Source of the DNA: Haemophilus haemolyticus M19501 | Lineage (GTDB): Bacteria > Pseudomonadota > Gammaproteobacteria > Enterobacterales > Pasteurellaceae | Assembly (NCBI RefSeq): GCF_000222025.1 | Contig: NZ_AFQO01000007.1 | Span: 62,001-126,000 of the forward strand | Length of the DNA stretch: 64,000 nucleotides | Reading direction: 5' to 3' | Shown here: piece by piece, positions 1 to 8,923 of the stretch | How positions within the stretch are numbered: the stretch's first letter is position 1 | Layout: each line of letters opens with the position of its first letter | Made by a program: the position numbers and the translations under genes | The notes under the pieces: generated by a model | Database searches by the model: none | What the model saw: only the letters and a program-made list of their open reading frames with translations | Told to the model about the DNA's origin: nothing

Positions 1-547
1 CCCCAAAGGTTAATGCTTTGGTTGGGCAAGCTTCCACACAAGCTGGTTGTTTACCATTAGCTAAATTTGTATCGCGGCAGAAGTTACATTTATCTGCGGT
101 ACGATGTACTGGATGAATAAAACGTACACGATATGGGCAAACTGCTATACAGTATTGGCAGCCTACACACAAATCTTTATGTACATCTACAATGCCAGTC
201 TCTTTATCAATAAAAGATGCACCAGTTGGACAAACTGCTACGCAAGGTGCATTTGTACAATGTTGGCAAGATTGACGGAAGAACTCATATTCCTGATTTG
301 GAAATTCACCGTAAGGTTCACTGCGTAGAATCTCTAAGCGAGAAACGCCTTCTGGCACTTGGTTTACATCACGGCATGCATCCATACAGGCTGTACAGCC
401 GATACACGAATTTTCATCGTGTATCATTGCGTAACGTTTAGGTTTATCCGCCTTGTCTTCTTTCGCAAAAGAAGGTAAAGATGTTCCCGTCATAAGGATC
501 ACTGCCCCCATGCCGGAAACAAAGTTTCGGCGTGAGCAGGCTGTCAT
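1..547 (-). CDS. nrfC: NrfC, 4Fe-4S electron-transfer subunit of nitrite reduction (partial)
   Basis: The 3' end is cut off by the window edge; about 182 codons are visible. NrfC is a periplasmic ferredoxin-like protein that passes quinol electrons from membrane NrfD to the cytochromes NrfB and NrfA. The start shows a twin-arginine signal (SRRNFVSG) followed by a hydrophobic stretch. Several cysteine clusters follow, including CIGCTACMDAC, CQHCTNAPC and CVGCQYC, typical of four [4Fe-4S] sites. The ATG overlaps the nrfB stop as ATGA, indicating translational coupling in the nrfABC operon. Identity is secure from cluster order and neighbours; the C-terminus cannot be judged. Confidence 0.95.
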   Translation of the reverse strand, partial: MTACSRRNFVSGMGAVILMTGTSLPSFAKEDKADKPKRYAMIHDENSCIGCTACMDACRDVNQVPEGVSRLEILRSEPYGEFPNQEYEFFRQSCQHCTNAPCVAVCPTGASFIDKETGIVDVHKDLCVGCQYCIAVCPYRVRFIHPVHRTADKCNFCRDTNLANGKQPACVEACPTKALTFG

Positions 548-1194
548 TGTTTATCCTTTTGTTCGGTTAGTTTATCTTGTTCTGCTTTACGTTTTTGTTG
601 TTCACCATGGCAATCTACGCAAAGTTTAACGCGTTGTTTTGGTTGAATACCTTTCATTGCGTCTTCTTTAGGGTGAAGCGTATGGCAACTTGCACAAGGT
701 AATTTCATTGCGTGTACATCATGCGCCCATAGTTTTTCACGAAGTTTGTCAGGTTGGTGACAAGCAAAACAAACTTGGTTTTGTTCTTGAACTGAATACA
801 TCGGTTTTTTATTACCGAAAATATCCCCTTCAAAACGCATGACATCTTTAGCACCACGACGGTGATTTTCAGAAACGTTACCGTGACAGCTTACACAAGT
901 AATTGCTTTACCGTTATTTGGATTTTTCTTATCTAAGTGTGCACCATGGAATTTACCAAAGTGGAGTTCGCCGCCAGACTGATCTACAGTTTGGTTTTTA
1001 TCTACTTTGTCGAATTTATGGCATTTAGCGCAATATTGATTTGGATCGCGTTGGTTATCTAATTGCGGTTCATAAGTAAAATGATCCGAAGGTTTTTGTG
1101 CATCATCGGCATAAGCCAAAAACGGCAATGCTATAAACGCCATAATTAACGCTAACACTTTTGCAGATGTGTTGATTAAAAAAGTTAAATTCAT
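544..1194 (-). CDS. nrfB: NrfB, pentahaem cytochrome c electron donor
   Basis: A 216-residue periplasmic c-type cytochrome that carries electrons to NrfA. An N-terminal signal peptide (about residues 1-29, ending AYA) is followed by five CxxCH haem sites near residues 55, 100, 142, 167 and 192. Five haems is the expected NrfB count. It lies 77 bases downstream of nrfA, with an inverted uptake-signal pair in the gap, and overlaps nrfC by four bases. The C-terminal tail is rich in Lys, Glu and Gln with no further haem site. Confidence 0.96.
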   Translation of the reverse strand: MNLTFLINTSAKVLALIMAFIALPFLAYADDAQKPSDHFTYEPQLDNQRDPNQYCAKCHKFDKVDKNQTVDQSGGELHFGKFHGAHLDKKNPNNGKAITCVSCHGNVSENHRRGAKDVMRFEGDIFGNKKPMYSVQEQNQVCFACHQPDKLREKLWAHDVHAMKLPCASCHTLHPKEDAMKGIQPKQRVKLCVDCHGEQQKRKAEQDKLTEQKDKQ

Positions 1195-1225
1195 TTGGGT
1201 TACCTCAAATTTGACCTTGAAAATT

Positions 1226-1259
1226 ACCGCACTTTCCAGTTTGCACTTAAAAGTGCGGT
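1226..1259. terminator. Inverted uptake-signal pair between nrfA and nrfB
   Basis: Two AAGTGCGGT cores in opposite orientation form a hairpin with a 16-base loop in the nrfA-nrfB gap. Such pairs often act as terminators in Haemophilus. Here it sits inside the operon and lacks a strong T-run in the nrf direction, so partial attenuation, favouring nrfA message over nrfBC, is the likelier effect. That role is inferred. Confidence 0.5.
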
Positions 1260-1270
1260 GGATTTTTCAT

Positions 1271-2806
1271 TTATTTTTGTGCTGGTGGATCAACTAATAA
1301 GCCTTTTTCTTTAGCTTGTTGTTCCCATTGTGGTACCACAGTTTTTAAGAATTCTTCTTTAGCTTTGCGTTCTTTTTCGATATCAATACCCATTACTTTC
1401 CACGCTTTATCAGCTGTTGAAATATCTGGGATTTGAACTGGAGTTTTCACACCGTGTTTAGTTAAGATTGCTGCAAGTTTAGTACGAGCATCCGCTGCTT
1501 TATCTAAGCCAGAACCTAATACACGAAGCATGACTTCAGGTGCGTGCATATGGCCACCATGGCTTGCTGCAGCATAATCCCAACGCCATTGAGCATGACG
1601 AATATCCATTAATGCCGCTTCCATTTCTTCTTTAGTTGCACCTGCATCCCAAGCTGCTTTCGCTTCAAAGTGAGCTTTAACAACTTGCTCTTCTAAACGA
1701 CCCATTACATCTTTCACTTCTTTTTTACGTGAAGTGACGATATCGCGTAATTTTTCTTTGCTTTGATCGTGACAGTTTGCACAAGTGCGGTCAAATGCAT
1801 CAAATGGATTTTGGATTTGGTGATCAGTATAAACTTTACCGTCTTTACCTTGTACTTTTGGCATGTGACAGTCTACACAAGTTACACCATTTTTACCGTG
1901 CATACCTAAAGACCAAATTTCAAAGTCAGGGTGTTGAGCTTTTAACATTGGTGCTTTAGAAAGACTGTGAGTCCAGTCAGAGAAACCAATATCATCATAA
2001 TATTTTTCAATATCATCCACAGTTTGACCATTATCCCAAGGGAAAGTCACTTGTTTAATGTCGCCTGCGAAGTAATATTCTACATGACAGTTTGCACAGA
2101 TTTCTGCACGTTTTTCGGTACGTTCTGCTGTGTTAAAACTTAAGTTAGGTGTGGTTTTGCCTTCTGCTTTTGCTTTAGCTTGAACTGCATTATTTAAGTG
2201 ATCTAATGCACGTAGCACATGTGGACGAGCAATACGCAATGCTGGTTTACCTTCAGCAAAATCTTTAGAAGTCGTATCGTGACAGTCAGCACAACCGATT
2301 GAGTTCACGATTTCTGGACCACCTTTTGCCCATTTCGCATTGAAATAATCTTTTTCCCCCCATTCCGCGATTAAACGTGGAACATCAGGGCCTTTACATG
2401 TCCAACATGCCATTGGTTGTGGACCATCATTTGCAGTTTTTGGTGCACCAGTACGCAGAATGCTACGAACGTCAGTAACTGCATAAAAGTGGCCGCGTGG
2501 CGCATTGTATTCTTTTGCAAATGCATAACCGCCCCAAAGAACGATTAAACGTGGATTTTCTTCATCGGCATAAATAATTTTTTCACCGTTGCCGTTTGCA
2601 GTTGAACGCCAGCTGTTATATTGATTTGGATATTTTTCTGCAAATTTTTCATTTACAGATTCAATTTTCAAATCTGGTTTTACTGGTTCAACAGGTTGTT
2701 CTAATGGCTTATAAACCATATCAGCTACCGCTGAGTTAAATAAGCTTAAACTCGCGAAAGACGCTGCCACAATGAGGCTTTTTTTGAATGCGTTCACGAT
2801 AATCAC
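1271..2806 (-). CDS. nrfA: NrfA, ammonia-forming cytochrome c nitrite reductase
   Basis: This 511-residue periplasmic enzyme reduces nitrite to ammonia with six electrons. A signal peptide ends near residue 28. The active-site haem is carried by the diagnostic CWTCK motif (residues 134-138), and four CxxCH sites follow at about 172, 237, 310 and 342, the expected pentahaem pattern. It is the first gene of the nrf operon. ATG codons at the 5' end are few; the one chosen gives a complete signal peptide. Expression is expected under anaerobic conditions with nitrite (known for the family), and a weak Fnr-like half-site lies upstream. Confidence 0.97.
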   Translation of the reverse strand: MIIVNAFKKSLIVAASFASLSLFNSAVADMVYKPLEQPVEPVKPDLKIESVNEKFAEKYPNQYNSWRSTANGNGEKIIYADEENPRLIVLWGGYAFAKEYNAPRGHFYAVTDVRSILRTGAPKTANDGPQPMACWTCKGPDVPRLIAEWGEKDYFNAKWAKGGPEIVNSIGCADCHDTTSKDFAEGKPALRIARPHVLRALDHLNNAVQAKAKAEGKTTPNLSFNTAERTEKRAEICANCHVEYYFAGDIKQVTFPWDNGQTVDDIEKYYDDIGFSDWTHSLSKAPMLKAQHPDFEIWSLGMHGKNGVTCVDCHMPKVQGKDGKVYTDHQIQNPFDAFDRTCANCHDQSKEKLRDIVTSRKKEVKDVMGRLEEQVVKAHFEAKAAWDAGATKEEMEAALMDIRHAQWRWDYAAASHGGHMHAPEVMLRVLGSGLDKAADARTKLAAILTKHGVKTPVQIPDISTADKAWKVMGIDIEKERKAKEEFLKTVVPQWEQQAKEKGLLVDPPAQK

Positions 2807-2947
2807 TCCATTTGTTGTAATAAAAAGGTTAGGTTAAGTAGAAAGTTGAGAATTATTCTTAATGCCACATAAAATATGTGGATATAGATTCATTCGCGCG
2901 TAAGATACCAAAAGAAAAAAGTTTTTCCACCCGTAGAACGAAAAAAT

Positions 2948-2961
2948 GTGAGATTGATCAA
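2948..2961 (-). promoter_or_regulatory. Possible Fnr half-site upstream of nrfA
   Basis: On the minus strand, TTGATCAATCTCAC matches the left half (TTGAT) of the Fnr consensus TTGATNNNNATCAA, but the right half is poor. It lies about 145 bases before the nrfA start. Anaerobic Fnr control of nrf is well established in enterics; this particular site is only a candidate. Confidence 0.25.
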
Positions 2962-3007
2962 CCTTATTTCTCAAAATACTTACAAAGAGGTATGGGTTAT
3001 TTTAAAT

Positions 3008-3037
3008 AAATTAAGGCGGTTTATACCGCCTTAATTT
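3008..3037. terminator. Strong terminator, probably the original hrpA terminator
   Basis: A perfect 13-base inverted repeat (AAATTAAGGCGGT and its complement) with a four-base loop, with A/T-rich flanks on both sides. It lies directly after the decayed hrpA tail at 3053-3158 and before the nrfA promoter region, so it probably ended hrpA transcription before the 3.2-4.0 kb segment was inserted. Confidence 0.8.
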
Positions 3038-3052
3038 TGAGTATTATTATCA

Positions 3053-3158
3053 TTAATATTGACTAATAATATTTTCTATTCTTTTATCCGATATTTAATA
3101 TTTTGTACCCAGCTGTTGAGCAAATAAACTGACTCGTAATTTTTCTATAACGTATCGC
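3053..3158 (-). pseudogene. Decayed second copy of the hrpA 3' end
   Basis: Read on the minus strand, this stretch encodes RYVIEKLRVSLFAQQLGTKY, a stop, then ISDKRIENIIS and a final stop. The intact hrpA at 4072-7983 ends RYMIEELRVSLFAQQLGTKYQVSDKRVLNVINNI, so the two are clearly homologous. The CAA codon after KY has become TAA at 3095-3097. Only the last ~35 codons are present. It is either the native hrpA tail displaced by an insertion or an imported copy; divergence of both base and protein sequence argues against a recent duplication. Confidence 0.85.
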
Positions 3159-3201
3159 AGAGGGATTGGGTAAGAAGATTTATGTGGAGTTTCGATAAGC
3201 A

Positions 3202-3267
3202 AAAGTGCGGTAGATTTTGAAAGTGTTTTTGAGATTGAAAAAACGTTTGAAAAAATGACCGCACTTT
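3202..3267. repeat. Inverted pair of Haemophilus uptake signals
   Basis: AAAGTGCGGT and its complement ACCGCACTTT face each other across a 46-base loop downstream of the inserted gene. The A/T-rich interior and flanks could allow a terminator for the 171-residue gene, but the loop is long. It also marks this part of the insert as Haemophilus-adapted DNA. Confidence 0.55.
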
Positions 3268-3279
3268 CTAAAAACAGAA

Positions 3280-3405
3280 CGATGGTTCAAGCGTCCTCGC
3301 TTGGACCTCTAAGCACAAGCGTAGACGCTTGCGCTATCTTGGGCGATGCCCTTAAATTGAAGATACAAGCACGCGTCAAGAGACGAGCGCTATCGTGGGG
3401 GACTA
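3280..3405. repeat. Repeat-like GC-richer block
   Basis: This non-coding block stands out from AT-rich surroundings. It contains related words such as AAGCGTCCTCGCTTGG, AAGCGTAGACGCTTG and GACGAGCGCTATC, including a short palindrome (AAGCGTAGACGCTT) and a repeated GCGCTATC. It resembles a dispersed intergenic repeat, but copy number cannot be tested inside one window. No ORF or RNA gene is apparent. Confidence 0.35.
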
Positions 3406-3545
3406 TTTCATTGAATAATAGTTACTATTCTTGATTATACATATAATCTTATTTTCCATTTCAAGAAATTTTTTTGTATAGCTTACAAAATATACTTGAA
3501 AAACGTGTCCAGCGTGTATTGGATCGCTTTTATCCATTTCCAACT

Positions 3546-4061
3546 CTATTCTTTTATAATTTCATTAGGTAGCCAAATAAATGATTTTTTTATAATTATT
3601 TTTTGTTCAATTAAAACTTTATCAAGTTCTAAAAACTTTTTATAAAGAAACTCATTTTTATCACCATTCATAGAATTATATTCAATATCTATATTTTTTG
3701 CCCACAAAGATAACTCTAAAAATTTATTAATTACTTTTTCCAGTTCTAAAATGCTTTTTTCATATATCTTAGAATATCGAATCTGATACTCTATATTCCT
3801 CCTTTCTAGTCCAGTCTTAACTGACTCAATAGCTTCTGTAAGTTCTTTCAGATCCTCCTTTCTAACTAATTGAGTATCTATCTCAGCATTTTTCTTCGCA
3901 GACTCAATACTGTGTGTAATTTCTTTTAAATCATCCTTTGTTGCTAACTGAGCACTTATCTCACCCCATTTTTTACTATAAGCAATAACCCATGGTTTTA
4001 AGATTAAATCAACGATAACACAAATAAAAATTCCTATTATTAAGGATAAAATATCTATCAT
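3546..4061 (-). CDS. Unrecognised membrane-anchored coiled-coil protein (accessory)
   Basis: A 171-residue protein of unknown function. An N-terminal membrane segment (about residues 4-28) is followed by a charged helical region with two related units, QLATKDDLKEITHSIESAK (about 38-56) and QLVRKEDLKELTEAIESVK (about 63-81), then a long predicted helix. Proteins with this kind of anchor plus KEDL-EIT-IE helix occur as scattered accessory genes; none has a role I can name. It has a good ribosome site (AGAGGAAC) and starts 10 bases after the hrpA stop, so it is probably co-transcribed with hrpA. It is more AT-rich than hrpA and lies between two copies of the hrpA tail, pointing to acquisition by insertion. 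Confidence 0.75.
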   Translation of the reverse strand: MIDILSLIIGIFICVIVDLILKPWVIAYSKKWGEISAQLATKDDLKEITHSIESAKKNAEIDTQLVRKEDLKELTEAIESVKTGLERRNIEYQIRYSKIYEKSILELEKVINKFLELSLWAKNIDIEYNSMNGDKNEFLYKKFLELDKVLIEQKIIIKKSFIWLPNEIIKE

Positions 4062-4071
4062 TAGTTCCTCT

Positions 4072-7000
4072 TTAAATATTATTAATCACATTCAAAACCC
4101 GCTTATCTGACACCTGATACTTCGTCCCCAGCTGTTGCGCAAATAAACTCACTCTCAATTCCTCAATCATATAACGAATTTCCGCCACTTCATCAGAAAT
4201 CGGTTTGGATTTTGGCAGTTTGGCGAGGAGTTGTTGGTAGGCTTGTTGCACTTGTTCCACGCGTAACATGGCGGCACGATCGCGATTCACATCTTGAGCA
4301 AGTTTATCCATGCGTTTGTCGATAGCTTGCAGGTAGCGGAGTAAATCCGGCAGGCGGGCGTAGCCGCTTTTTTGTACAAAACCTTGATAAATCAAACCGG
4401 CGATTTGGCTTTTCATATCAGACAGGGCAAATGCCATGGTGAAATCCATTTTGCCTTTGAGGCGTTGATTAAGCTGATGTGTGAGCGTGAGGATCTGCTC
4501 CACTTTCTGCGCAATATCCACGGTCACTTCGTTAAGGTTTTCTCGAACGAAATCACGCAATTTTTCAAAGTCTGCTTCATCCCAAACAAAACCGCCAAAA
4601 TCGGTAATCAGTTTATTCACGGCACAAGCAATACAGTCGTCAATCAAATCCAACACACGACCGAACGGGGTAAAATACAACCCCAATTTGGCTTTATTCG
4701 GCAATTTTTCATGCAAATATTTAATCGGTGACGGTACATTGAGTAACAACAATCGACGCAAACCTTGTTGCATCGCCACTTCTTGCTCAAACTCTGTTTC
4801 AAACAGTTTGATACCTACCGCATCTTTTTCATCTACAATAGCTGGGAATGCTTTGACGCTAAAACCACGTTGTTTTTGTTCGTAACATTGTGGTAAATCT
4901 GCAAAGCTCCAAATATGTAGCCCGCTTTGCTCAATGCCATCATCTGCCACAGCAGAAATACTTTCCTGTACGCGATCTTTTAAGTTGAATTTCAGCTCAT
5001 CCAAATTCATGGATTCTGCGATTTTCTTGCCGTTTTCATCTACTACACGGAAAGTCATTTTCAAATGGCTTGGAATTTGTTCCCAATTCCAATGTTCCGC
5101 TTTTACGGTAACGCCCGTCATACGACGCAATTCATAAATCAGCGTATCTAATAACGGTTTTTCCAACGGCACGACTCGACTTAAAAAAGCTTGAGCATAA
5201 TTAGGTGCAGGCACGAAGTTACGACGATAAGATTTCGGCAGAGATTTAATCAGCGCAATCACCAATTCTTCACGCAAACCTGGAATTTGCCAGTCAAAGC
5301 CGGTCATTTCCACTTGGTTAAGCAATGGCAATGGAATATGCACGGTCACACCATCTGCATCGGTACCTGGTTCAAATTGATAAGTTAATTTGAGTTTTAA
5401 ATTGCCTTGATGCCAGAAATTCGGGAAATCCAGCTTGCTCACTTGTTCCGCATCATCATTAATCAAAAATGAGCGTTCAAAATTAAGCAATTCAGGATCT
5501 TTTTGCTGCGCCTTTTTCCACCAGGTATCAAAATGTTTTTGGGAAACTACTTCCGCGCCAATACGCTGATCGTAAAATTCAAAAAGCGTGCGATCATCCA
5601 CCAAAATATCGCGGCGACGGCTTTTGTGTTCCAACTCTTCTACTTCTCGAACGAGTCGTTGATTTTCTTTGAAGAATTTATGTTTGGTATTCCAATCCCC
5701 TTCCACTAAGGCAGATTGAATAAAGATCTCACGGCTTACCGTTGGATCAATAGCACCGTAATTCACTGGTCGCGCAGCCACAATCGGCACACCGTAAAGC
5801 GTGACTTTTTCATCAGCAATCACGGCGCCACGGGATTTCGACCAACGCGGTTCTGAATAGGATTTTTTAATTAAATGCTCGGCAAGTGGCTCGATCCATT
5901 CTGGATCGATTTCAGCCACCATACGCCCCCAAAGTTTGGAGGTTTCCACTAACTCTGCTGCCATCACCCATTTCGGTTGTTTTTTGAAAAGCACAGAATT
6001 GGGGAAAATTGCAAAATGGGCATTACGTGCACCAAGATATTGTTGCTTCTCCGCTTCTTTTAAACCGATATGAGAAAGCAAGCCGCTTAAAAGTGCGGTA
6101 TGAATTTGCTGATATTCGGCTTTTTCGGAATTAATCGGCAAGCCCATTTTACGCACGGTTAAACGAATTTGATGATAAATATCCTGCCATTCGCGAATGC
6201 GTAAATAATTTAAGAAATCCTTTTGGCATTGACGACGGAATTGGTTTTTCGTCAATGCCTTTTGCTGTTCTTGCACGTAATTCCAAAGGTTCAAGAATGC
6301 TAAGAAATCCGATTTTTTATCAGCAAAGCGACGATGTTTTTCATCGGAAGCCTGTTGTTTTTCTTGTGGACGCTCGCGCGGATCTTGAATGGATAACGCG
6401 GCAACAATAATCATCACTTCATGCAAGGCACCTTGTGAGACAGCGCTTAGCAACATTTTTGCTAAACGTGGATCCACAGGAAGTTGAGCTAATTGACGGC
6501 CTACGGCTGTTAATTGACGTTTCTCACCTGATTTGGTGCGAACCATTTCAAACGCACCCAATTCTTCCAACAGTTTTATCCCATCTTGAATATGACGTTT
6601 ATCCGGCGCATCCACAAATGGGAAAGCTTCAATATCATCCAAGCCCAATGCCGTCATTTGCAAAATAACGGAGGCTAAGTTGGTGCGCAGAATTTCAGGA
6701 TCGGTAAACTCCGGACGAGAATTAAAATCCTCCTCCGAATAAAGACGAATACAAATGCCTTCGCTCACCCGTCCGCAACGACCTTTACGCTGATTAGCGG
6801 ATGCCTGTGAAATAGGTTCAATCGGTAAACGTTGTACTTTGGTGCGATAGCTATAACGGGAAATGCGCGCGGTACCTGGGTCAATCACATATTTAATGCC
6901 AGGCACGGTCAATGAAGTTTCTGCGACATTGGTCGCTAATACAATGCGATTTAAACCACTTGGATGGAAAATTTTATTTTGTTCTTGTGCAGACAAGCGA

Positions 7001-7983
7001 GCAAAGAGCGGTAGAATTTCCGTGTGTTTTAGATTTTGTTTTTGTAAAGCTTCGGCGGTATCACGAATTTCTCGCTCACCGTTCATAAAGATCAATATAT
7101 CTCCTCGACCTTCCGCTTGCAGTTCATCCACTGCGTTAAGAATGCCTTGTAGCTGATCTTGATCGTCTTCTTCCACTACGGGACGATAACGCACTTCAAC
7201 AGGATAGGTTCTGCCCGAGACTTCGACAATCGGGGCATTGTTGAAATGTTTTGAAAAACGTTCCACATCAATGGTCGCAGAAGTGATGATAAGTTTTAAA
7301 TCACGACGACGAGGTAAAAGCTGTTTCAGATAACCGAGAATAAAATCGTTATTTAGGCTACGTTCGTGGGCTTCATCGATAATCAAACAAGAATATTGAT
7401 TGAGAAAACGATCGTTTTGAATTTCCGCTAGCAGAATCCCGTCAGTCATCAACTTGATTTGCGTATCATCACTGATCTGATCGTTAAAACGAACCTTATA
7501 ACCGACTAAACCGCCAAGCTCCGTTTCCAGTTCTTCCGCAATACGCGCCGCCACCGAACGAGCAGCAATACGGCGTGGCTGAGTATGACCAATCATGCCT
7601 AAGTTGCCGAAACCTAATTCCAAACACATTTTCGGCAATTGGGTAGTTTTACCTGAACCAGTTTCCCCAGCTACCACGATGACCTGATGTTCAGAAAGCA
7701 GTTTTTGAATTTCTGCTTTGCGTTGGCTAACAGGTAGGCTTTCTGGAAAAACGATGGGATTTTGTACCGCACTTTTCCGTTGTTCTACACGTAATCTTGC
7801 TTGTTCAATTTTCTGTTGGATTTCATCTGCAACGGCTTGTTGTGCCTCTAGGCTTTTAATTTTTCCAATACCATGAATGCGGGCGGATAAACGACGTTGA
7901 TCCACCAACATGATGTCATTTAATTGAGAAAAAAGAGATTGTTGTAAAGGTGTTAATGCGTGTTTTACCAATCTGTTTTTCAT
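4072..7983 (-). CDS. hrpA: HrpA, DEAH-box ATP-dependent RNA helicase
   Basis: At 1303 residues this matches full-length proteobacterial HrpA. The helicase core has GETGSGKT (motif I, about residues 106-113), DEAH (203-206), SAT (motif III) and the QRKGRCGR motif VI, followed by the long HrpA-specific C-terminal region. HrpA works on stalled or colliding ribosomes and mRNA in enterics (known for the family). Its ATG overlaps the stop of the upstream DUF423 gene. The C-terminal ~35 codons have a decayed second copy at 3053-3158, so the present 3' end may have arrived with the adjoining insert. Confidence 0.95.
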   Translation of the reverse strand: MKNRLVKHALTPLQQSLFSQLNDIMLVDQRRLSARIHGIGKIKSLEAQQAVADEIQQKIEQARLRVEQRKSAVQNPIVFPESLPVSQRKAEIQKLLSEHQVIVVAGETGSGKTTQLPKMCLELGFGNLGMIGHTQPRRIAARSVAARIAEELETELGGLVGYKVRFNDQISDDTQIKLMTDGILLAEIQNDRFLNQYSCLIIDEAHERSLNNDFILGYLKQLLPRRRDLKLIITSATIDVERFSKHFNNAPIVEVSGRTYPVEVRYRPVVEEDDQDQLQGILNAVDELQAEGRGDILIFMNGEREIRDTAEALQKQNLKHTEILPLFARLSAQEQNKIFHPSGLNRIVLATNVAETSLTVPGIKYVIDPGTARISRYSYRTKVQRLPIEPISQASANQRKGRCGRVSEGICIRLYSEEDFNSRPEFTDPEILRTNLASVILQMTALGLDDIEAFPFVDAPDKRHIQDGIKLLEELGAFEMVRTKSGEKRQLTAVGRQLAQLPVDPRLAKMLLSAVSQGALHEVMIIVAALSIQDPRERPQEKQQASDEKHRRFADKKSDFLAFLNLWNYVQEQQKALTKNQFRRQCQKDFLNYLRIREWQDIYHQIRLTVRKMGLPINSEKAEYQQIHTALLSGLLSHIGLKEAEKQQYLGARNAHFAIFPNSVLFKKQPKWVMAAELVETSKLWGRMVAEIDPEWIEPLAEHLIKKSYSEPRWSKSRGAVIADEKVTLYGVPIVAARPVNYGAIDPTVSREIFIQSALVEGDWNTKHKFFKENQRLVREVEELEHKSRRRDILVDDRTLFEFYDQRIGAEVVSQKHFDTWWKKAQQKDPELLNFERSFLINDDAEQVSKLDFPNFWHQGNLKLKLTYQFEPGTDADGVTVHIPLPLLNQVEMTGFDWQIPGLREELVIALIKSLPKSYRRNFVPAPNYAQAFLSRVVPLEKPLLDTLIYELRRMTGVTVKAEHWNWEQIPSHLKMTFRVVDENGKKIAESMNLDELKFNLKDRVQESISAVADDGIEQSGLHIWSFADLPQCYEQKQRGFSVKAFPAIVDEKDAVGIKLFETEFEQEVAMQQGLRRLLLLNVPSPIKYLHEKLPNKAKLGLYFTPFGRVLDLIDDCIACAVNKLITDFGGFVWDEADFEKLRDFVRENLNEVTVDIAQKVEQILTLTHQLNQRLKGKMDFTMAFALSDMKSQIAGLIYQGFVQKSGYARLPDLLRYLQAIDKRMDKLAQDVNRDRAAMLRVEQVQQAYQQLLAKLPKSKPISDEVAEIRYMIEELRVSLFAQQLGTKYQVSDKRVLNVINNI

Positions 7984-8354
7984 AGCGATTTACTTTTGAA
8001 ACTTCCGTAAGCTAAGCTAATCCATCCGATTAAAAATAAAGTTCCGCCAATAGGCGTAATCCACACAATTACATTGCTTGCTCCGAAAGCGAGTGCGTAT
8101 AAACTTCCACTAAATAATAAGGTTCCAATTAACCAAGAAGACATGGATAATCGGGCGAATTTGTTGTCATGTAAAGCAGATAATGCAACGGCAAGTACTG
8201 CAATAGTATGGAACATTTGATATTTTAAACCCGTATCAATCCATGATAATGCTTTGGCTTCTAATATATGGCTTAAGCCATGAGCTGCAAATGCGCCTAA
8301 TGCGACACAGAAGAAACCGCTTAAAGCGGCAAGAGTGAGGTATTTGTTTTTCAT
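7980..8354 (-). CDS. DUF423 family small membrane protein (YgdD-like)
   Basis: A 124-residue integral membrane protein with four hydrophobic segments and the family opening LAALSGFFCVALGAFAAHGL. Homologues (YgdD in E. coli) are widespread and their role is unknown. It starts directly at the stop of the DUF441-type gene and its stop overlaps the hrpA start, so the three genes form one transcription unit. Confidence 0.85.
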   Translation of the reverse strand: MKNKYLTLAALSGFFCVALGAFAAHGLSHILEAKALSWIDTGLKYQMFHTIAVLAVALSALHDNKFARLSMSSWLIGTLLFSGSLYALAFGASNVIVWITPIGGTLFLIGWISLAYGSFKSKSL

Positions 8355-8807
8355 TTAAATTTTCCCTAAAAGTAAAGCTAATATACCTGCAGCAATAAGT
8401 GGGCCAACAGGAATTCCACCTAAAAATGCTACACCAATAATTGTGCCGATAAGCAAGCCAGTGACTAAAATCGGTTGTTCGCCCATTAAAGGCACACCTT
8501 TGCCGGCAAGCCATGCCACAAGCACACCAACGGAAATGGAAAGTGCCATTTTCCAACTAAGAAAACCTGATAAATCAGGTAACTGAATTTTCCCTGAAAC
8601 TAAGGGACTTAAAACCCCAATGGTTAAAATAATGATACCAATTTTAACGCCATATTTTTCAAGCAAAGGAATCTGTGAAGATAAAAAAGTTTGCTGCATG
8701 ATAAGTAATACGGTAGCAGAAATCGTAATTGCGCTGTTATGACTGAGTAATCCGAGAATAATTAAAACCACCAGTAATAAGGCGATTATATTGAATTGTA
8801 ACGACAT
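8355..8807 (-). CDS. UPF0756 / YeaL-like membrane protein
   Basis: A 150-residue very hydrophobic protein with about four to five membrane segments (for example residues 5-35, 66-90 and 108-146). Length and sequence character match the UPF0756 (YeaL/DUF441) inner-membrane family, whose function is unknown. It is the first gene of the unit running through the DUF423 gene to hrpA, diverging from the antiporter gene at 8924. Confidence 0.8.
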   Translation of the reverse strand: MSLQFNIIALLLVVLIILGLLSHNSAITISATVLLIMQQTFLSSQIPLLEKYGVKIGIIILTIGVLSPLVSGKIQLPDLSGFLSWKMALSISVGVLVAWLAGKGVPLMGEQPILVTGLLIGTIIGVAFLGGIPVGPLIAAGILALLLGKI

Positions 8808-8923
8808 ACTTGAAAAGTGCGGTGAAAAATTGTGATGAATTATATCAAGTTTAAGTTATCGATGTGTTTTTTTATTTAGTAAAAACAAGCTAGAATGTAA
8901 GCTATATTTCCCCTTATTCGAGA

